Shown here: positions 1 to 8,717 of the stretch, in pieces
How the letters are laid out: the number at the start of each line of letters is the position of its first letter
How positions within the stretch are numbered: position 1 is the first letter of the stretch
Assembly (NCBI RefSeq): GCF_009908165.1
Contig: NZ_JAAAUC010000001.1
Location: forward strand, 124,001-188,000
Direction of reading: 5' to 3'
Length of the DNA stretch: 64,000 nucleotides
Origin: Frigidibacter albus
Lineage (GTDB): Bacteria > Pseudomonadota > Alphaproteobacteria > Rhodobacterales > Rhodobacteraceae
Notes under the pieces: generated by a model
Told to the model about the DNA's origin: nothing
What the model saw: the letters and a program-made list of their open reading frames with translations, nothing else
The model's database searches: none
Program-made: the position numbers and the translations under genes

Positions 1-637
1 CCTGGCGATGACGCATGTGATCCCGCCGATCCTTGCCGAGTTTCGCAAGACCTGGCCGGCGGTCATCGTCGACATCATCCACCTCAGCACCTCGGAACAG
101 CTGCGCAGGCTGGAACTGGCCGAGATCAACGTCGCCTTCATCCGCCCCACCGAGCGGCCGCCCCACGCGCAGGTGGAAACGCTGATGCGCGAGGGCTTCG
201 TCGCGGCCCTGCCCACCGGCCATCCGCTGACGGCCAAAGAGTCAGTGAGCCTGCAAGACCTCGCGCAAGAACCCCTGATCGGCTATGCGCCGATCCTCGG
301 GGCCAGCTATGCCACCTTGCTGCGGAACGAGTTTCGGCGCGCCGGACTGCATCTGCGGATCGTGCAGGAATGCACCCACACCACCTCTGTCGCAGCACAT
401 GTCGCCTCGGGGCTGGGGGTGGCGGTGATGCCGGCCTGGATCACCAATATCCGCTCGCCCTATCTCGAGTTCCGCCCGGTTCCCGAGCTGCCCCGCGCCA
501 TCGAGCTGGTGGCAGCATGGCCCGGCGGTGAAAGCTCGCCCATCGTTCTGGACTTCCTGGAGACCACGCGGCGTGTGTCACGGCGGATCGCGGGCGAGCT
601 TGGGATGGATGCTGTCGGCGCGGCCACAGCCGGCTGA
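1..637 (+). CDS. LysR-family transcriptional regulator, C-terminal part (5' end outside window)
   Basis: The open frame runs in from the left edge and stops at 637, giving about 211 residues. It matches the effector-binding (periplasmic-binding-protein-like) domain of LysR regulators: an early stretch of the type EFRKTWPAVIVDI, then the typical VAALPTGHPL segment and the late SGLGVAVMPAW loop that lines the inducer cleft. The N-terminal winged helix-turn-helix lies upstream of the window, so the start is unknown. It ends eight bases before the convergent hydroxyacid dehydrogenase gene. LysR proteins usually act on a divergently transcribed neighbour, which would lie to the left and is not visible. 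The inducer cannot be inferred. Confidence 0.85.
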   Translation, partial: LAMTHVIPPILAEFRKTWPAVIVDIIHLSTSEQLRRLELAEINVAFIRPTERPPHAQVETLMREGFVAALPTGHPLTAKESVSLQDLAQEPLIGYAPILGASYATLLRNEFRRAGLHLRIVQECTHTTSVAAHVASGLGVAVMPAWITNIRSPYLEFRPVPELPRAIELVAAWPGGESSPIVLDFLETTRRVSRRIAGELGMDAVGAATAG

Positions 638-644
638 CATTCGA

Positions 645-1604
645 TCAGACGAGGATGTCGATCTCCCGCGGGGCCCTACCGCTGTCGATGGCCTGGAGGT
701 TGCCGAACATCCGGGTCAGCGAGGTCGCAAAGCTGTCGGCCGAGATGGCGGCGATATGCGGGGTCAGCACCACGCGCTCCAGCCCCAGCAACGGGTTGTC
801 CGGCTGGATCGGCTCGGCCGCGAACACGTCGATGCCGGCTCCGCGCAGGCGGCCCTCGCGGATCGCGTCGGCCAGCGCCTGTTCGTCGAGAACCCCGCCG
901 CGGGCGGCGTTGATCAAGATCGCCTCGGGCTTCATCAGCGCCAACTGCTCGGCGCCGATCATGTCGCGGGTCGATGCGTTCAGCTCGCAATTCAACGTCA
1001 CCACATCGGCGGCCGCCAGCAACTCTGCCAGCGGGGCGAAGCGGAGGCCAAGTTCCGCTTCCTCCTCCGCAGGCAGCGGGCTGCGCTTGGTGTAGAGCAC
1101 CGTGCAGCCGAAGCCGCGCAGAAGCTGCACAAGCGCCTTGCCGATATAGCCCATGCCGATGATGCCGACAGTCTTGCCCGATAGCGTCATCGAGGTCGGC
1201 GCCAGCGAGCCCTTGAGCCAGTCGCCGCCGAGGATCCCCACATGGCCGCGCACCAGATTGCGGTTCACCGACAGGATCAGCCCCAGCGTCGTTTCCGCCA
1301 CCGTCACCGCATTCGACCCCGTGGTCCGCAGCACCCGCACCCCGTGCTGGCGCGCGGCCCCGAGGTCGATCCCGTCATAGCCGACGCCCCATTTGTGGAC
1401 CGCCCTTAGCCCCGGCGCCGCCATCATCGCCACTGTCACCGGCACGTCGCCGGTGATGGCAAATTGCGCACCGCTGATCGCCGCGAGCTGATCTTCGGGC
1501 GCGCGCGAGGCGGCGGTCGTCAGGCTCCACCCCTCTGGCAGGAAGGCCGCAATCCGCTCCAGCCGGTCCGGCATGGCAGGGTCGAGCATCACAACAGTGG
1601 TCAT
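645..1604 (-). CDS. D-2-hydroxyacid dehydrogenase, NAD(P)-dependent
   Basis: A 319-residue member of the D-isomer-specific 2-hydroxyacid dehydrogenase family, which interconverts 2-keto acids and D-2-hydroxy acids in the cytoplasm. The nucleotide-binding Rossmann motif GIIGMGYIG is at residues 147-155. The catalytic triad is present: Arg235 in INAARGG, Glu264 in DVFAAEP and His283 in LTPHIA. The start at 1604 is chosen because GGAG lies just upstream on this strand; the open frame extends further but enters the neighbouring gene. It follows the gamma-glutamyltransferase by 16 bases on the same strand, so the two are probably cotranscribed. The exact substrate (glyoxylate, hydroxypyruvate or phosphoglycerate-like) cannot be decided from sequence. 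Confidence 0.88.
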   Translation of the reverse strand: MTTVVMLDPAMPDRLERIAAFLPEGWSLTTAASRAPEDQLAAISGAQFAITGDVPVTVAMMAAPGLRAVHKWGVGYDGIDLGAARQHGVRVLRTTGSNAVTVAETTLGLILSVNRNLVRGHVGILGGDWLKGSLAPTSMTLSGKTVGIIGMGYIGKALVQLLRGFGCTVLYTKRSPLPAEEEAELGLRFAPLAELLAAADVVTLNCELNASTRDMIGAEQLALMKPEAILINAARGGVLDEQALADAIREGRLRGAGIDVFAAEPIQPDNPLLGLERVVLTPHIAAISADSFATSLTRMFGNLQAIDSGRAPREIDILV

Positions 1605-1620
1605 CGAAATCTCCGTCTGG

Positions 1621-3279
1621 TCAGATCTGAAAGCGCACGCCGGGGCGCGCAAGCCCGCCGCCCTGCGCCATGACGGTGCCATCGGCGCGCCAGCAGGCGG
1701 CGCCGGTCATCATGCCATCCTCTGCAAAGGCAATGGCGTTCATGCCGCCGCCGATGGTCTTGGCCAGCCGCACTTCATGCCCCCGTTCCCGCAGCGCATC
1801 CGCCATGCCCGCATAGGCCGGCTCCAGCTCGACATGCGGCCCGTCGGTCCAGAGGCGCGGCGCCTCGACCGCCTCCTGCAGCGTCATGCCGTGGTCGATC
1901 AGGTTGACGATGGCCTGCATCGCCGAGGGGAAGATCCGCACCGCCCCCGGCAGGCCGAGCGCATAGAGCGGGCGGCCGTCCTTCAGCACCATCATCGGCG
2001 CCATCGAGGTCGGCACCCGTTTGCCCGGCGCGATGGACAGCGCCTGTCCAGGATGGGGGTCATAGTTCAGCATGTAGTTGTTCGGGATGATGCCGGTGCC
2101 CGGCACCATGATCCGCGCGCCGAACAGGCCGTTGAGCGTGTGGGTGGAGGCGACGACATTGCCCTCGCGGTCCGCCACCGTCAGGTGGGTGGTGTCGCGG
2201 CTCTCATGGCCCCTGACGGCGGGTGTCCCCGGCTGTGCCACGTCACGCAGGCGGGCCTGGCAGGCAAGGGCGTAATCCTTCGAGGTGAACTTCTCGATCG
2301 GCACATCCACGAAATCCGGGTCACCCGAGGCGGCGCGACGGTCTTCGAACGCCACGCGGATCACCTCGGCCAGAAGGTGCAGGCTGCCTTCACTGCCAAA
2401 GCCCATGCCGGCGATGTCATGCGGCTCCAGCATGTTCAGCATCTGCGCGACATGCACCCCGGATGAGGCGGGCGGCGGCGGGCCGGCGATGACATGGCCG
2501 CGGTAGCTGCCGAAGATCGCCTCGCGCTCCACCACCCGGTAGGCCGCCAGATCGTCCAGCGTCACATGGCCGCCGCTGGCCAGCCGGTCCACCAAGGCCC
2601 GCCCAAGCGCCCCGCCATGCAGCGCGTCGGCGCCTTGCGCCTGAATCAGCCGCAGGCTTTCGGCATAATCTGCCATCACCAGCCGGTGACCTACCGGCAC
2701 TGGCGCGCCACCGGGCAGGAACAGCCGCGCCATCTCGGGGTCCGCCAGCAGATCAGCCTGATGCTCGCGCAGGGCGCCGTGCAGGTAGTTGCTGACCACG
2801 AAACCCGACGCCGCCGCCCGGATCGCCGGGGCAATGACATCGGCGAAGGGCAGCTTGCCATAGCGTTCGTGCATCAAGCACCAGCCGCGCAGGTTGCCGG
2901 GCACCGCCACGGCCGAAGCCCCGACCATGTTGCGGCGCCCCACGGTATCCATGTAGGTCGGCGGCAGGTCCGACACCGTCTCGAACATGTCCGGCCGGGC
3001 CCCCTGTCCCGCCACGGACAGCGCGTCGATCACCACATGCCGACCGTCCGCCAGCCGGATATGGGTGATACCGCCCCCGGCAATGCCGACCATCATCGGC
3101 TCCACCACTGTCAGCGTCAGCATCGCCGCGACCGCCGCGTCGATGGCATTGCCGCCCACGGCCAGCATCTCGGTCCCCGCGGCAGAGCCAAGCGGGGCGT
3201 TGGTGACCACCACGCCCAAGGCACCCGAGGCAGGGCGCTTTTCGCAGGTGAACGGCAAGGAAGGTCTTTGATGGGCCAA
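1621..3279 (-). CDS. ggt: gamma-glutamyltransferase
   Basis: A 552-residue gamma-glutamyltranspeptidase-family protein, an Ntn-hydrolase that cleaves or transfers gamma-glutamyl groups, for example from glutathione. The N-terminal part carries the family segment GGNAIDAAVAA (residues 42-52). The autoprocessing site is the DTTH motif at residues 362-365, where Thr363 would become the N-terminal nucleophile of the small subunit. No clear export signal is seen, so a cytoplasmic or atypically exported enzyme is possible. The only start that keeps the conserved N-terminus is a TTG at 3279, which makes the exact start uncertain. It is the first gene of a likely two-gene unit with the hydroxyacid dehydrogenase. 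Paralogues in this family act on other gamma-glutamyl amides, so glutathione use is an inference. Confidence 0.85.
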   Translation of the reverse strand: MAHQRPSLPFTCEKRPASGALGVVVTNAPLGSAAGTEMLAVGGNAIDAAVAAMLTLTVVEPMMVGIAGGGITHIRLADGRHVVIDALSVAGQGARPDMFETVSDLPPTYMDTVGRRNMVGASAVAVPGNLRGWCLMHERYGKLPFADVIAPAIRAAASGFVVSNYLHGALREHQADLLADPEMARLFLPGGAPVPVGHRLVMADYAESLRLIQAQGADALHGGALGRALVDRLASGGHVTLDDLAAYRVVEREAIFGSYRGHVIAGPPPPASSGVHVAQMLNMLEPHDIAGMGFGSEGSLHLLAEVIRVAFEDRRAASGDPDFVDVPIEKFTSKDYALACQARLRDVAQPGTPAVRGHESRDTTHLTVADREGNVVASTHTLNGLFGARIMVPGTGIIPNNYMLNYDPHPGQALSIAPGKRVPTSMAPMMVLKDGRPLYALGLPGAVRIFPSAMQAIVNLIDHGMTLQEAVEAPRLWTDGPHVELEPAYAGMADALRERGHEVRLAKTIGGGMNAIAFAEDGMMTGAACWRADGTVMAQGGGLARPGVRFQI

Positions 3280-3540
3280 ACCTAGTCTTTCTGGCTGGAC
3301 AGTGTCACCCGGCCGGGAGGCGGGCAGGAAGCACTGCGACTGTAGCGCGGCCCGCCTTCGGGTAAAACCCGCCTTCGGCCGGGGGCGCGTGGCGGCAGAT
3401 TTTTGTGGAGCGCCGACAGAATTGGCGCCGAGCCGAAGCGCCGCTGACTGCGACCCGGTATCCGATGATGACCGGCTTCCTGCGCGAGAACGGCATTGAG
3501 GGATGCATCGCGCGCTGCGCGCCGGGCGCGCTGCCAGGCC

Positions 3541-5547
3541 TCAGCCCCGCAGTGCGCCCGCGACGGCATGGATATGCTCGGTCCCGATCCCGCAGCAGCC
3601 GCCGATGATCGTGGCCCCCCCCGCGGCCCAGCCTTCTGCCATCGCCGTATAGGCCGATGTCGTCAGATCCTCGCGCACCGCGCTGACCACCTCGTTCGCG
3701 CCGCCGTCTTCATCTTGCGAGGTGAAGGCATTGGCATAGACGCCAAGCGGAATCCTGTCCCCAAGCACCGCGCGGGCGGCGTCCAGCGCGCCCTGCATCA
3801 CCTCGGGCATCGAGCAGTTGAACAGCATCGCCGAGGCGCCAAGGCGCAGCGCCAGCCGCGCCGCATCGGCCACCGGCTGACCAGAGCGCAGGCACGGCTC
3901 GTCCGTCGCCTCGTCGCCATCGCGCAGCGTGAAGGACAGCCAGATCGGCTTGCCGGTGCCCGCCACGGCCTCGGCCGCCGCCTCGGCCTCTTCAAGGCTG
4001 CTCTGGGTCTCGGCCAGCCACAGGTCGACATGGGGCGCAAGGCCCGCGACCAGCGGGGCGAGCAGCGCCGCGGCCTGATCTGCGCGGAAGAGATCCGGGC
4101 GGTAGGAGCCGAAGACCGGCGGCAGGGAGCCTGCCACCTGCACGCCGCTGCCGGCATCCGCCGCCTCGCGCGCCAGTTGCCCGGCGAGCGAGGCCAGACG
4201 CTCGGCATCCGTATCGAACCTCGCTTGGCCGATGTGGAAGGGCACAAGCGCGTAGCTGTTGGTGGTGATGACTGTGGCCCCCGCCGCAACGAACCGCGCA
4301 TGCGCGGCGCGCACCGTCTCGGGCGCCTCCATCAGCGCCAGCGCCGACCATTCAGGCTGGCGGAAGGGGGCACCGCTACGCTCCAACTCGTGGCCCATGC
4401 CGCCATCCAGAATGGTGATCATGCCGGGTTGTCCTTTGCGGTTGGTGGTGTCGAGGGCGGCTTGCAGATCGCCGATCAGGTCCTCCGCCGCCTCCAGCCC
4501 GATGGAGAGGCGGATCAGATCGGCGGGGCAGCGGGTGCCCGGGCCTTCCGTTGCTGCCCGCCGCTCGATCAGGCTCTCGGGGGAGCCAAGCGAGGTGGCG
4601 GGGCGGAAGATCCGCACCGCGGCCACCACGGCATCGGCGCGGGCGGCGCTGCCCATGCGGAAGGACAGCATCGGCCCGAAACCATTGGCATATTGCGCGC
4701 AGGCGAGGGCGTGCTGCGGATGATCCGGCAGGCCGGGATAATGCACCGTCAGCCCCCGATCCGCCAGCCAGACCGCCAGTCGCGCAGCGGTGGCCGACGC
4801 CCGCTCCATTCGCAGCACGAAGGTGCGCAGGCCGCGCAGCAGCAGCCACTCGCTGAAGGGGGGCAGGATCGTGCCGGTATCGGTGCGGTGCTGCGCCAGC
4901 GTCTTGCGCGCGGCGGGATCGGCCAAGGCGAGCGCCCCTGCCAGCACATCGCCATGCCCGTTCAGGAACTTGGTCGCCGAATGCAGCACCACATCGGCCC
5001 CAAGGGTCAGCGGGTGGATATGGTGGGGCGTGGCGGCGGTCGCATCGACCAGCAGCAGCGCGCCAGCGCTGTGCGCCAGCGTCGACAGGCGGCGCAGGTC
5101 CGGCACCTGCCACAGCGGGTTGCCGGGAAACTCCGCCCAGACCATGCCGGTACGGCCGGAGGACAGCAGTGCAGCCACAGTCTCAAGGTCGGTCATCTCC
5201 ACCAGCCGCAGCGACAGCCCGCGCGCGGCAGCGGCGCGGGTGAGGATGCCGCGGAACTCGTAATACCCCTCGGCCTCCAGCAAGATCTCGCGGCCCGGCG
5301 GCACGAGGGTCAGCGCGGCCTGCGCCGCCGACGCGCCGGATGCGAAGGCAAGCGCGGTTGCCGCACCGTCCAGCCGGGCGAGGATCGTTTCCAGCAGCGT
5401 CTCACCCTCGGGGCCGGAGCGGGCATAGCCACGCGACGGCCCGCCCGGCTGCGGGGCGTGGGTCACCGACAGCCGCAGCGGCGGGACCAGACCGCCAGCG
5501 CCGTCGCTGACGCCGTCGAGCCCGGCGAGGAGGGTGTCGATTTTCAT
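3541..5547 (-). CDS. Fused PLP-dependent Cys/Met metabolism enzyme and homocysteine S-methyltransferase
   Basis: A single 668-residue frame with two enzyme domains. Residues 1-375 are a cystathionine gamma-synthase/lyase family (fold type I) PLP enzyme, with the cofactor lysine Lys193 in HSATKFLNGH and Asp168 in VDAT. Residues 376-668 are a zinc-dependent homocysteine S-methyltransferase domain with the three thiolate ligands Cys578 (FNCSM) and Cys651-Cys652 (GGCCG). The join reads NRKGQPGMITILDGG without a stop. The second domain keeps its own ATG at 4422 with an AAAGGA sequence upstream, so it could also be translated separately. The start at 5547 gives MKIDTLL; a start at 5580 is an alternative. 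Together the two activities would make homocysteine or release thiols and then methylate homocysteine to methionine. It is divergent from the decayed M20 gene. Confidence 0.82.
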   Translation of the reverse strand: MKIDTLLAGLDGVSDGAGGLVPPLRLSVTHAPQPGGPSRGYARSGPEGETLLETILARLDGAATALAFASGASAAQAALTLVPPGREILLEAEGYYEFRGILTRAAAARGLSLRLVEMTDLETVAALLSSGRTGMVWAEFPGNPLWQVPDLRRLSTLAHSAGALLLVDATAATPHHIHPLTLGADVVLHSATKFLNGHGDVLAGALALADPAARKTLAQHRTDTGTILPPFSEWLLLRGLRTFVLRMERASATAARLAVWLADRGLTVHYPGLPDHPQHALACAQYANGFGPMLSFRMGSAARADAVVAAVRIFRPATSLGSPESLIERRAATEGPGTRCPADLIRLSIGLEAAEDLIGDLQAALDTTNRKGQPGMITILDGGMGHELERSGAPFRQPEWSALALMEAPETVRAAHARFVAAGATVITTNSYALVPFHIGQARFDTDAERLASLAGQLAREAADAGSGVQVAGSLPPVFGSYRPDLFRADQAAALLAPLVAGLAPHVDLWLAETQSSLEEAEAAAEAVAGTGKPIWLSFTLRDGDEATDEPCLRSGQPVADAARLALRLGASAMLFNCSMPEVMQGALDAARAVLGDRIPLGVYANAFTSQDEDGGANEVVSAVREDLTTSAYTAMAEGWAAGGATIIGGCCGIGTEHIHAVAGALRG

Positions 5548-5673
5548 CTTCTTGTGCAACCGCCCAAAGTTTCGTCGCATTCTCTCTTGAAGGCCGACTG
5601 TCGATTGTCGAGCCTTGACCGTAACGTGCCCTACAGAAGCCGGCCCCTGCAAGCCACATTCGAAGGACGCATC

Positions 5674-6837
5674 ATGGCGCAAACGCTCGTCAACGATCCG
5701 GGGCCGGAAATCGCCGCCCTCATCCAGCCGGTCGAGGCCCGCCTCATCGATCCGCCGCGATATCCACGCCCATCCCGAGACCAGCTTCGAGACGTCAGCA
5801 CCGCCGCCAGCGTCGTGCGCGCTGGAAGCCCTCGGCCTGTCGCCGAAAGCCGGCGTCGGCCGGACCGGCGTCGCGGCCGAGATCAGGGGCGGCGCGCCCG
5901 GGCCGTGCCTGATCCTGCGCGCCGACATGGACGCGCTGCCGATCCACGAGATGACGGGCCTCCCCTTCGCCTCGGCCATCCCCGGCAAGATGCATGCCTG
6001 CGGCCATGACCTGCACACCGCAGCGTTGAACGAGCTGGCCCCGCGGCTGCGCGGCACCGTGCGCCTTGTGTTCCAGCCCGCTGAGGAGACGCCAGAAAGC
6101 GCCGCCGCCGCGATGGTCGCCGATGGCGCGGCCGACGGGGCCGACATGGCGATTGCCTTCCACAACCGCCCGGAACTGCCGGCGGGACAGGTTTCGCTGA
6201 ACCGCGGCGCCAGCACTGCCTCCAGCGACGAATTCCGCGTGGTGATGCACGGCAAGTCCGGCCATGCCGCGCGCCCCATGCCGCCGCCGATCCCATCGTT
6301 GCCGCGGCCTTTGTCATCGCGCAGCTGCAGACCGTGATATCGCGCGAGATGGACCCGGCGATGTCGGCGGTGCTGACCGTTGGCCATATCACCGGCGGGG
6401 CCACGCAAAACATCATCCCCGACAGCTGCATGTTCGAGGGCACCGTGCGCGCCCGCACGCCCGCATCGCGCGACCGGGCCGAGGCATCGCTGCGCCGGAT
6501 CTGCGAGGGCGTGGCCCTGGCACAGAACCTGCGCGCCGAGGTCGAGTCTATCCGCGGCGCGCCGATGGTGCTGAACGATGACCGGCTGGTCGACCTGGCC
6601 GCCAATGTGCTGGCCGCGCAATTCGGCACCGCGCCCGAGGTGCAGCAGGGCACCAGCTTCGGGGCCGAGGACTTTTCGTTCTTCTCGGAGCGGATGCCGT
6701 CGATCCAGATCCATGTCGGCTCTGGCCAGCCGGGCCGCGATGACCGCGTCCACAACTCCGATTACCAGCCGGATGAGGCCTGCATCGCGCAAAGCGCGGT
6801 GGCGCTGACCCGCATGGCCGTCGAACTCCTGTCCTGA
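5674..6837 (+). pseudogene. M20-family amidohydrolase/peptidase, frameshifted remnant
   Basis: The reading starts at ATG 5674, behind GAAGGA, in one frame (MAQTLVND). It shifts near 5750 to a second frame that carries IRRDIHAHPET, ADMDALPI and HACGHDLHTA, then shifts near 6290 to a third frame carrying the C-terminal half, including GTSFGAEDFSFF. The metal-binding landmarks of M20 aminoacylase/IAA-hydrolase-like enzymes (HACGHD and the FQPAEE glutamates) are still readable. About eight residues normally present between HTA and LNEL are missing, which indicates an in-frame deletion in addition to the two frameshifts. It heads a chain of decayed amino-acid ABC transporter genes, so the intact operon probably imported and hydrolysed an N-acylated or amide amino-acid derivative. 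Confidence 0.85.
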
Positions 6838-6862
6838 CCATCCTGATCCAGAGGCTAGTCCC

Positions 6863-7563
6863 ACGACCATCACCAGAAGAACCTTCGTCTCGACCCTCGC
6901 CGCCGGAACCGGCCTGCTGGCCGCGCCCGGCCTGCTGCGCGCGCAGGCCCGCACCATCCGCTTCGCCACCGAAGGCGCGTTCCCTCCGCTCAACCAGACC
7001 GCCCCTCGGGCGCGATCACCGGGTTCGAGCCGGATCTGGTGCAGGCTCTGTCCGAACGCCAGGGTTTCGCATTCGAATTGATCGCACAGGCCTGGGACGG
7101 CATGATCCAGGGCCCGATCGACGGCAAGTATGACGCCGTGGTCGATGCCATTTCCGTCACCCCGGCGCGGCAGGAGCTGATCGGCTTCTCGCTGAACTAC
7201 ACCACCGGCGGTTCGGCCTTCGTGACGGTAAATGAAACCGGCCTGACCCTGCCCGAGAGACCGGGTCCCGGTGGACCTTGCGGATGAGGCCGGGGTGAAA
7301 CCCGCCATCGACGCCATCGACGCCATCGCCGCAGCGCTGAAGGGCAAGACCGTCGCGGTGCAGGTCTCGACCATCCAGTCGGGCTTCCTTGACACCTATC
7401 TCGTGCCGAAGGGTGTGACGCTGCGCGCCCATCAGACCGGGCCCGAGGCCTATCAGGACCTGCTCAACGGGCGGGCGGATGCGGTCATGGCCTCGGTCAC
7501 CAACCTGTCGGCCTTCCTCAAGAAGAACGAGGGCAAAGTTGCCATCAGCAGCCCGACCTTCGG
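6863..7563 (+). pseudogene. Polar amino-acid ABC transporter substrate-binding protein, remnant
   Basis: Readable pieces of a family 3 solute-binding protein lie in three frames. A leader TITRRTFVSTLAAGTG with a twin-arginine-like pair begins at an ACG codon at 6863, where an ATG would be expected behind AGAGG. The frame shifts near 7000 and continues as GFEPDLVQAL and YDAVVDAISVTPAR, typical of this family. It shifts again near 7260 and continues as LKGKTVAVQVSTIQ and NGRADAVMAS. After SSPTFG the C-terminal part is missing and the sequence runs straight into the permease remnant. Start loss, two frameshifts and a 3' deletion mean no functional protein is expected. Confidence 0.85.
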
Positions 7564-8087
7564 TGCCTGGGCCCGGATCGCGGGCAGCCGCTGGGTTCGT
7601 CGGCTGGCCACGGGCTATACGTCGTGCTGCGCGGGGTGCCGGATCTTCTGGTCATCTGCCTGTTCTGCTTCGGCGGGCGTCAGGTGGTGGCGGCCGTCGG
7701 CACCGCGCTTGGGTTTGAGGGCCCTCCGAAATCCTGCGTGGGGGCCTGCGCGCCGTGCCGCAGGGCGCGGTCGAGGCGGGGCGCGTGTCGGGCATGGGCC
7801 GGTTCATGGTCATGCGCCGGATCCTGCTGCCGCTGGCGATCCGCCAGGCGCTGCCCGCCTACAGCCACGAGGTCATCTCGATGCTCAAGGCCACGGCGCT
7901 GGTCAGCACCATCACGCTGCTGGATGTCACCGGCCTCGCGCGCGCCGAGGTGTCGGCCACCTACCGTGCAGTCGAGATCTTCCTGTGTGCCGCCGTCATC
8001 TACCTTGCCCTGTCGCTGCTGGTGACCCGGGGCGCGGGCTGGCTGGAACGGCGCCTGTCTCCCTACAAGTTTGGAACCCCCGCATGA
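7564..8087 (+). pseudogene. Amino-acid ABC transporter permease, remnant
   Basis: Fragments of a HisM/GlnP-type permease are fused to the end of the binding-protein remnant. SRWVRRLATGY is read in one frame, VLRGVPDLLVICLFCFGG in a second, and EILRGGLRAVPQGAVEAGRVSG in a third. From there the C-terminal membrane half is open to the stop at 8087 (LPAYSHEVISMLKATALVS, then two hydrophobic segments). The N-terminal membrane helices and a central stretch between FGG and EILRGG are missing, which implies two deletions besides the frameshifts. The EILRGGL...EAGRVSG block is the EAA-type loop that contacts the ATPase, so the family call is firm although the gene is dead. Confidence 0.83.
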
Positions 8088-8717
8088 CCGCGCCCGCCCT
8101 CTCTGTCACCGGCCTCCACAAGAGCTTTGGCGCGAATGCCGTGCTGCGCGGCATCGACCTTCAGGCGCAGGATGGCGAGGTGATCTCGCTGATCGGCGCC
8201 TCGGGGTCGGGAAATTCAACCTTCCTGCGCTGCATTCCGATGCTGGAGGTGCCTGATAGTGGCCGCGTCGCGGTCGGCGAGCAAGTGATCGAGCCGCAGA
8301 ACGGCATCCTGTCGCGGCGCGACAAGGTGACGGCCCGCACCATCCGCAGCGAGCTGGGGTTCGTCTTCCAAAGCTTCAACTTGTGGCCCCATCGCACCGT
8401 GCTGGAGAAAGTCATCGAGGCGCCGATCCATCTGCAGGGCCGCCCCCCGCGCCCTGCTGTTCGACGAGCCGACAAGCGCGCTGGACCCTGAATTGGTGGG
8501 CGAGGTGCTGAAGATCATCCGCAGCCTGGCCGAGGAAGGGCGCACCATGCTGATCCTCACGCATGAGATGGGCTTTGCGCGCGAGGTCTCAACGCGTACG
8601 GTCTTCTTGCATCAGGGGCGGATCGAGGAAGATGGTCACCCGGATCAGGTGTTCGGCAACCCGGTTTCCGACCGCTGCCGCGCCTTCGTGTCGGGGCATT
8701 TTCAAAGGAACAGGTGA
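8084..8717 (+). pseudogene. Amino-acid ABC transporter ATP-binding protein, remnant
   Basis: The frame opens at ATG 8084 (overlapping the permease stop) as MTAPALSVTGLHKSFG. The Walker A motif reads GASGSGNST, with Asn replacing the essential Lys. The Q-loop (FVFQSFNLWPH) is present. After HLQGRPP the frame breaks and about 50 residues, including the whole LSGGQ signature, are missing. The text resumes in another frame as LLFDEPTSALDPE (Walker B), LTHEMGFAREV (H-loop) and the normal C-terminus up to 8717. Loss of the signature motif and the Walker A lysine cannot be explained by a single sequencing error. The stop overlaps the start of the GntR gene, showing the original operon structure. Confidence 0.87.

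Noticed and set aside
3496-6009. 837-residue plus-strand open frame
   Set aside because: Antisense shadow of the PLP/methyltransferase gene; Arg/Gln/His-rich text typical of high-GC antisense frames. Only the last part (from 5674) overlaps the real start of the M20 remnant.
5548-7395. Upstream extension of the fused PLP/methyltransferase frame to 7395
   Set aside because: It runs antisense across the M20 and binding-protein remnants, has no family character, and the PLP domain has a natural start at 5547.
5674-8717. Programmed frameshifting or sequencing errors as explanation for the broken M20/ABC genes
   Set aside because: Missing blocks of tens of residues, loss of the ABC signature and the Walker A Lys-to-Asn change need real deletions and mutations.
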